Source: Carnegiea gigantea
Taxonomy: Eukaryota > Streptophyta > Magnoliopsida > Caryophyllales > Cactaceae
Assembly (NCBI GenBank): GCA_029747015.1
Contig: JAKOGI010000341.1
Coordinates: 382,001-446,000, forward strand
Direction of reading: 5' to 3'
Length of the DNA stretch: 64,000 nucleotides
The position numbers and the translations under genes were made by a program. The notes under the pieces were generated by a model. It saw only the letters and a list, made by a program, of their open reading frames with translations, was not told where the DNA came from and made no database searches. Position 1 is the first letter of the stretch, and the number at the start of each line of letters is the position of its first letter. Below, one piece after another: positions 59,628 to 64,000 of this stretch.

Positions 59628-59940
59628 TGTATCTCACACTGTCAAAATAAAGTTGAGAAAATAGGAAGTGACAATTACAAGAATACGAAGATTAATCTAA
59701 AAAACAGATATTATAACTACTTTCTAAATACAAGGTGAGTACACAAGCATTTAGAAAACTAATAGAATAAACAATAATTCTCTCTCTATACTCTTACGCT
59801 TCTTTCTTGATACTGCTTAGATGAATTTTTTGCTTAAACAACGGAAAACGGAACTGTCTATTCAAAACTCTCAACTAAAGATAGGAGGAAACAATTATCT
59901 AATTCATGAATGTTATTTCTACTTTATATCACTTTCTCTC

Positions 59941-61155
59941 AACAACAACAACAACACCACCACCACCTCCTTCCAGTGTGGATCCCGCTTTCGCGGGGTT
60001 TGGGGAGATCCAACTGTAAGCAACCTTACCTCTACCGGCATTCCTACCCGTAGAGAGGCTGATTCCAAGAGACCCACGAAAAGAGTTTTGTGAAAATCTT
60101 TTATAAAAGAAAGATTTTGCGAAAACCTTTAATAGGAAAATATTTTATAGAAGAAAGATTCTATAGCAAGAATGCCCAAGATAAATAAAAGATAAATACA
60201 AGATCAGTTGCTGAAACTATGAATTAAAAGGACAATATAATGGAAGAAGGCAATATAGCTGGACAATCAGCGGTAAGCAGACGAGAACTCTTCTCGGAAG
60301 ACAATACAACCTGCATATAAACAACACATACAAAAAAGCCACAGCAACCCCAAAGAAAACTACAGGGTCGCCTCCGCCTCTGCGCGATCTACGGTCCTAA
60401 TCCTATCCCGCCACAACTTTTTATCCTGAGCCAGGTCCTCCCTCAAATCGATAACTTTCAAGTCCTCTCTAATCACCTCGTCCAAGCTCTTCTTTGGTCG
60501 TCCCCTCCCTCTTCTGCCTTCGGGGATGCTGATCCTCTCACATCTCCTCACTGGAGCGTCCCCACTCCTCCTTTTCACATGACCAAACCATCGGAGTCTT
60601 GTTTCTCTCAACTTATCTCCGATGGGAGCTACTTTAACCAAGTCCCTGATAACTCCATTTCTAATTCTGTCTATCCTCGTATAGCCACACATCCACCTCA
60701 TCATCCTCATCTCTGCTACCGTCAGCCTTTGAACTTGCGTCTTTTTTTGAGGCCAACATTCTGATCCATAAAGAACGGCCGGTCTAACTACCATGCCATA
60801 GACTTTGCCTTTCAATCCAAGGGGCACCCTCTTATCACACAGCACACCTGATGTATACTTCCATTTTTGCCAGCCTACTTTTATTCGCTGGTTAATATCT
60901 TCGTCAATATCGCCATTCTGCTGAATGATCGAGTCTAGATACTTAAACTTATCAACCTTAGGTATCGGCCTCCCATCCAGGGTGACTTCTCCCCCCGCAT
61001 CTACCCTTCCACTGAAACAATAGTGAAGTACTCCGTCTTTGATCTACTCACTCTAAAACCTCTAGATTTCAGAGTGTGCCTCCATCGCTCCAACTTGTCA
61101 TTAACACTTTGTCTGGTCTCATCAATAAGAACATAGTCATCTGTAAAAAGCAGTC
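59941..61155 (-). mobile_element. 5'-truncated LINE (RTE-like) with SINE-type 3' tail
   Basis: Coding homology (61155 to 60360) is followed by a 3' UTR ending in TTG repeats (plus strand AACAACAACAAC from 59941). The tail contains CAGCCTCTCTACGGGTAGGAATGCCGG, GGTAAGG and CCCCGCGAAAGCGGGATCCACACTGG, well known from plant Au SINEs and their LINE partners. The 5' end is missing, as is usual for LINE copies. It is inserted in the 3' LTR of the minus-strand Copia. Confidence 0.75.
60360..61155 (-). pseudogene. LINE reverse transcriptase C-terminus
   Basis: The open piece 60845-60360 (161 codons) contains VRPAVLYGSECWP, TVAEMRMMRWMCG, LRWFGHVKRR and GRGRPKKSLDEVIRED, the conserved C-terminal region of plant non-LTR RT proteins. 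Homology extends upstream to about 61155 with [12 protein letters not shown] and KTEYF, broken by one frame change near 61015. The catalytic FADD region and the endonuclease are missing, so it is inactive. Confidence 0.82.
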
Positions 61156-61269
61156 ATAATATCCAATATACTTTTAACATTTTATTTTATTTTATTTTAT
61201 TTGCCAAAAATGGCTTTACTAATTTAACAGTCTCCTACTTAAGGTCACTTTTTGGCAAGTTCCCTACCG

Positions 61270-61701
61270 TTTACATATCCAATAAGCCATAAAGGATTTG
61301 CATCATATGAACTTACCCGTATTAATTGGCTTAGTCATAATATCTGCTAGATTATATTTTTGTGCGAATCTTTTGCATATCCACTTTCCCTTTGTCTATT
61401 GCTTATCATAAGAAAATGATACTGAACATCTATGTGCTAAACTTGGGTTTCTTACAATAGACAACGCACTTTGGTTATCACAAATACATAGGAATCTTTT
61501 CTTGTATGTGCCCAAGTTCTTCCATTAATCTTTTAATCCAAATTGCTTCCTTGCATGCTTGGGTAGTTGCCATGCATTCAGGTTCTGCAGTAGACAAGGC
61601 GACTACAGTTTGTAACTTTGATACCCAAGCTCCACCTGCAATTGTAAACACATAGCCAGCAATAGATTTTCTTTTTTCAAGGTCACCAACAAAATCTGAG
61701 T
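61270..61701 (-). pseudogene. Copia RNase H fragment, cut by a CACTA element
   Basis: The minus strand reads SDFVGDLEKRKSIAGYVF, then WVSKLQTVVALSTAEPE and ACKEAIWIKRLM, DNQSALSI and ADIMTKPI. These are the standard Copia RNase H blocks, with stops and small indels. The fragment starts abruptly where CACTACAAAAA begins at 61702. Confidence 0.82.
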
Positions 61702-61724
61702 CACTACAAAAATATATCTAATCT

Positions 61725-62090
61725 GCGACGGAAAATTCGACGGAAAAAGGTCAACTTTCCGACGGAAAATTGTGTTTCCGACGGAAACACCGACGCGGAA
61801 AGGGTCGTCGGGATTCAGCTCGTCGCAGTTTTTATTCCGACGGACTCCGACGGAATCCGACGGAATTTCCGACGGAAAAAACCCGTCGGAAATTCCGTCG
61901 GATACTGTCAAGCAGAAACTGCAGAAAACAGTGGCAGGAATTTCCGACGGAATTTCCGACGGAATATTCCGTCGGAATTTCCGTCGGAAATTCCCAAAAA
62001 ATTTTTTTTAAATAATCCGAATTTTTTTTGAAATTATCCGAAATTCCGACGGAATATTCCGTCGGAAATTCCGTCGGAATTTCGGATAAT
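61725..62090. repeat. CACTA subterminal array (CCGACGGAA/TTCCGTCGG)
   Basis: About 17 copies of GACGGAA or its complement occur in both orientations. Near 61938-61995 they form an almost perfect palindrome of about 58 bp centred on GGAATATTCC. Probable binding sites for the element's accessory protein. Confidence 0.85.
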
Positions 62091-62381
62091 TTCAAAAAAA
62101 AATTTTGTTTTCCGAAAAGTTTGTTTCTAAATTTCAAAAGTTCTCAAAATAAAAAACAATTAATAATAAGTTTCAAATCTGCCAATAAAATGTGCTTAAT
62201 TAAATATTAAGTACAACATAAATTAAATATTAAGTACAACATATATATATAAATATTAAGTATTAAGTACAACATATAAGTACAACATATATAAATATTA
62301 AGTACAACATATATAAGTACAACATATACGTTGTTTTAGATGTACACGCAGATTACATAAATTACACGAATATCATATCAG

Positions 62382-63931
62382 CTAATCAGAGTCAGATAAA
62401 TTTGTGGGATCATCATCATTGTCATTTTGAGAGTCCTCTTCATCATCATCAGCGTTCAAGTCGATGTGGCTGGAAGAACCTGCACTTTGACCTTTGAAAA
62501 ATCTGAAAACTTTTTTCAGCATGCGCTCTGTCTTCCCTTGTTTCTTGGTTAGTTGAGTTATAGCCTCTGCTTGCTTCGCTATGCTCTCACTGAGGAGTTG
62601 CGCTTGCTCTCTTGGATCAAAATGCTCTGCTGATGAGTGACGTGCAGCTGCGATGGTAGCTGATTTCTTCAACTTCATCCCCTCCGTACCAAAACCGTAT
62701 ACACGGCCTTTCTTGTCGAAATTTTCTTTAATCCAAAACTCTTCTTGGGTCATAGGTGACAGTTGGGAGCTCCCTTGAGTTGCAGCTTGAGAGTACTCCT
62801 GCCATTTGTTGTGATAGTCTTCCTGAAAATTTTCACAAATGAATAAGTGTCATACTAAACCTACAATTGTAACATATGTTTCATCTCTGAATAAAATGTG
62901 CCAAATTGAACTTACAAATTTTTTTGCAGATTTTTTATCCACAAACGTTTTGTCTTTCACCTTGCAGTGGGTGTCCTTAAACAATTCCTCACATGTGGGT
63001 TCCCTACCTAATGTTTTGGCCTAAAGAGAAAAAAAAAAGTAACCAGCTATTAAATATAAAACAAGGACGAGAACCCTAACTCATACCATACATTATATAT
63101 AAGAAATACGCTTTTTAATAAACAAACAATCCTTACCAGTTATAATAAGAAATACGCTTTTTAATAAACAAACAATCCTTACCAGGCGTCTTTTCCTTTC
63201 ACTAATCGGAATTGAGCCACATGTATGTAACGAAGGACCAAAACCTTCAGCATCACTCAATCGATTCTTTTTATTTTGTTGGCTCAATTTCTTGAACTTG
63301 TCATCCTCAGTCCAATGTAAAAGCATCTCATTCCAAACACTAGGTGGTAACCACTTCGGCTTTTTGTTGTACTTTCTGGCATATCCAAGAATGTCCCTAA
63401 GTCGAGCTGCCCCTCTGTACTCAAAGTTACGCCGTATCTGAGTTTCATTGTCTGGATGCCAGTAGTAGTGTTTCTGTGTCAAAGTTGAAGTATATTAGTA
63501 ATTGAACATCTCAAACAATCAAATGCCAACTTTGAAATTCGTTGTACAGAAAATTAACCTTGAATTCATTGAACCATATATCTCTATGAGATTGTGGAAC
63601 TTCTCCCCATGTGGTCCAAGCACGTGGGTACTTACCTGCAAAGCTTTCCACAATTTTCTGAATTACACCCTGATATGGAACAAAACTAAGAACAAAAAAA
63701 GAATTTGTTAAAAGTAATTACTGTAGGCAATAAAAAAAATATGATTAGTGAAGAAGTTATAAAATTTGTAATGAACTAACGTGTCACCATCGGGTTGTAA
63801 ATATATCTTATTAATGGTGCTTGCAGTTTCACTATCAGGTGCAGGACTGTGTCTATCTCTTCCTACCCCTTCATTTTGGACTGCTTCGTTGTGCACTGAG
63901 TGGCTTGGCATTCTAGGTTGCCCCATCATCT
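62382..63931 (-). CDS. CACTA-encoded Transposase_24-like protein
   Basis: Minus-strand exons, with phase-0 GT-AG junctions where checked: 63669-63559 (contains YPRAWTTWGEVP and IWFNEFK), 63473-63183 (291 bp; HPDNETQIRRNFE, LRDIL, WNEMLLHW), 63020-62916 (LGREPTCEELF) and 62822-62382 (FWIKENFDKKGRVYGFGTEG, a coiled coil, then an acidic Asp/Asn/Ser tail). A probable N-terminal exon lies at 63931-63780 but its donor could not be fixed. No stop interrupts the four exons, unlike the relative at 432-1720. It may still be expressed. A DNA-binding or accessory role in CACTA transposition is inferred from the family. Confidence 0.75.
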
Positions 63932-64000
63932 GATTACCGTTGAAATGTGGACTAACAGTGCCAAACTGTTGATAAAGTAATGGAGTAGCTGAAGTACCAC

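Larger units (their letters stand above)
59628..61701 (-). mobile_element. Minus-strand Ty1/Copia element, 3' part
   Basis: On the minus strand the end of Copia RNase H (61701 down to about 61270) runs into a purine-rich tract and then TGTTAAATTAG at 61229, the start of the 3' LTR. The LTR ends in ...GAGATACA at 59628, with the LINE inserted in it. The rest of the Copia lies beyond the CACTA element, outside the window. It sits inside kinase relic 2. Confidence 0.75.
61702..64000 (-). mobile_element. Second CACTA (En/Spm) transposon, 3' portion
   Basis: It begins with CACTACAAAAAT at 61702-61713, then a subterminal array of CCGACGGAA motifs, then a minus-strand Transposase_24-like gene. It continues past the window edge. 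AGT at 61699-61701 would be the target duplication. It interrupts Copia RNase H. Confidence 0.87.

Noticed and set aside
1..64000. CRISPR arrays, bacterial operons, tRNA or rRNA genes
   Set aside because: The sequence is plant nuclear DNA; no regular spacer-repeat array and no convincing tRNA or rRNA gene was seen by eye. PBS sites resemble only the 3' end of a tRNA.

Overview
This window is a plant nuclear genomic segment, most likely from a eudicot and possibly a woody one; the species cannot be named from sequence alone. The evidence is AT-rich intergenic DNA, GT-AG introns, plant-type transposable elements and an intact plant G-type lectin receptor kinase. Most of the 64 kb is nested transposon sequence. 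Only one complete, undamaged host gene is visible: an intronless receptor kinase at 47420-49882. Two broken relatives at 53529-54316 and from 58343 show that a tandem kinase cluster lies here.

Left part (1-12618): the 3' end of a CACTA transposon with a spliced transposase-type gene, a foldback element with an internal 175-bp tandem array, a decayed Mutator-like transposase, and a 5-kb unit made of a partial LTR joined to a full LTR in the opposite orientation. Middle (12619-34059): a Ty3/Gypsy element, with a 3.0-kb solo LTR inserted 6 bp into its left LTR; a diverged host duplication; a short LTR element whose right end is an inverted LTR; and a Ty1/Copia element split in its reverse transcriptase by a 2.3-kb insertion. 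Small peptide-like relics lie in both duplicated copies. The 3' exons of an unrecognised gene lie at 36361-37093. At 40490-43900 is a decayed endogenous pararetrovirus that received a palindromic miniature LTR element.

Right part (47 kb to the end): the receptor kinase, a MITE just downstream, kinase relic 1, a second truncated Gypsy element, and kinase relic 2. Relic 2 carries a SINE-like insert and is split by a minus-strand Copia. That Copia has a LINE in its 3' LTR and a second CACTA element in its RNase H region.

The most unusual signal is three insertions (6837-11893, 24126-25634, 42502-43369) in which LTR sequence occurs head to head, so that both outer ends are the same LTR end. Two have perfect 5-bp target site duplications and the third matches at 4 of 5 bases. 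This suggests that snap-back or template-switched retroelement cDNAs with identical ends were integrated as units. Boundaries were read by eye; no alignments or searches were run.
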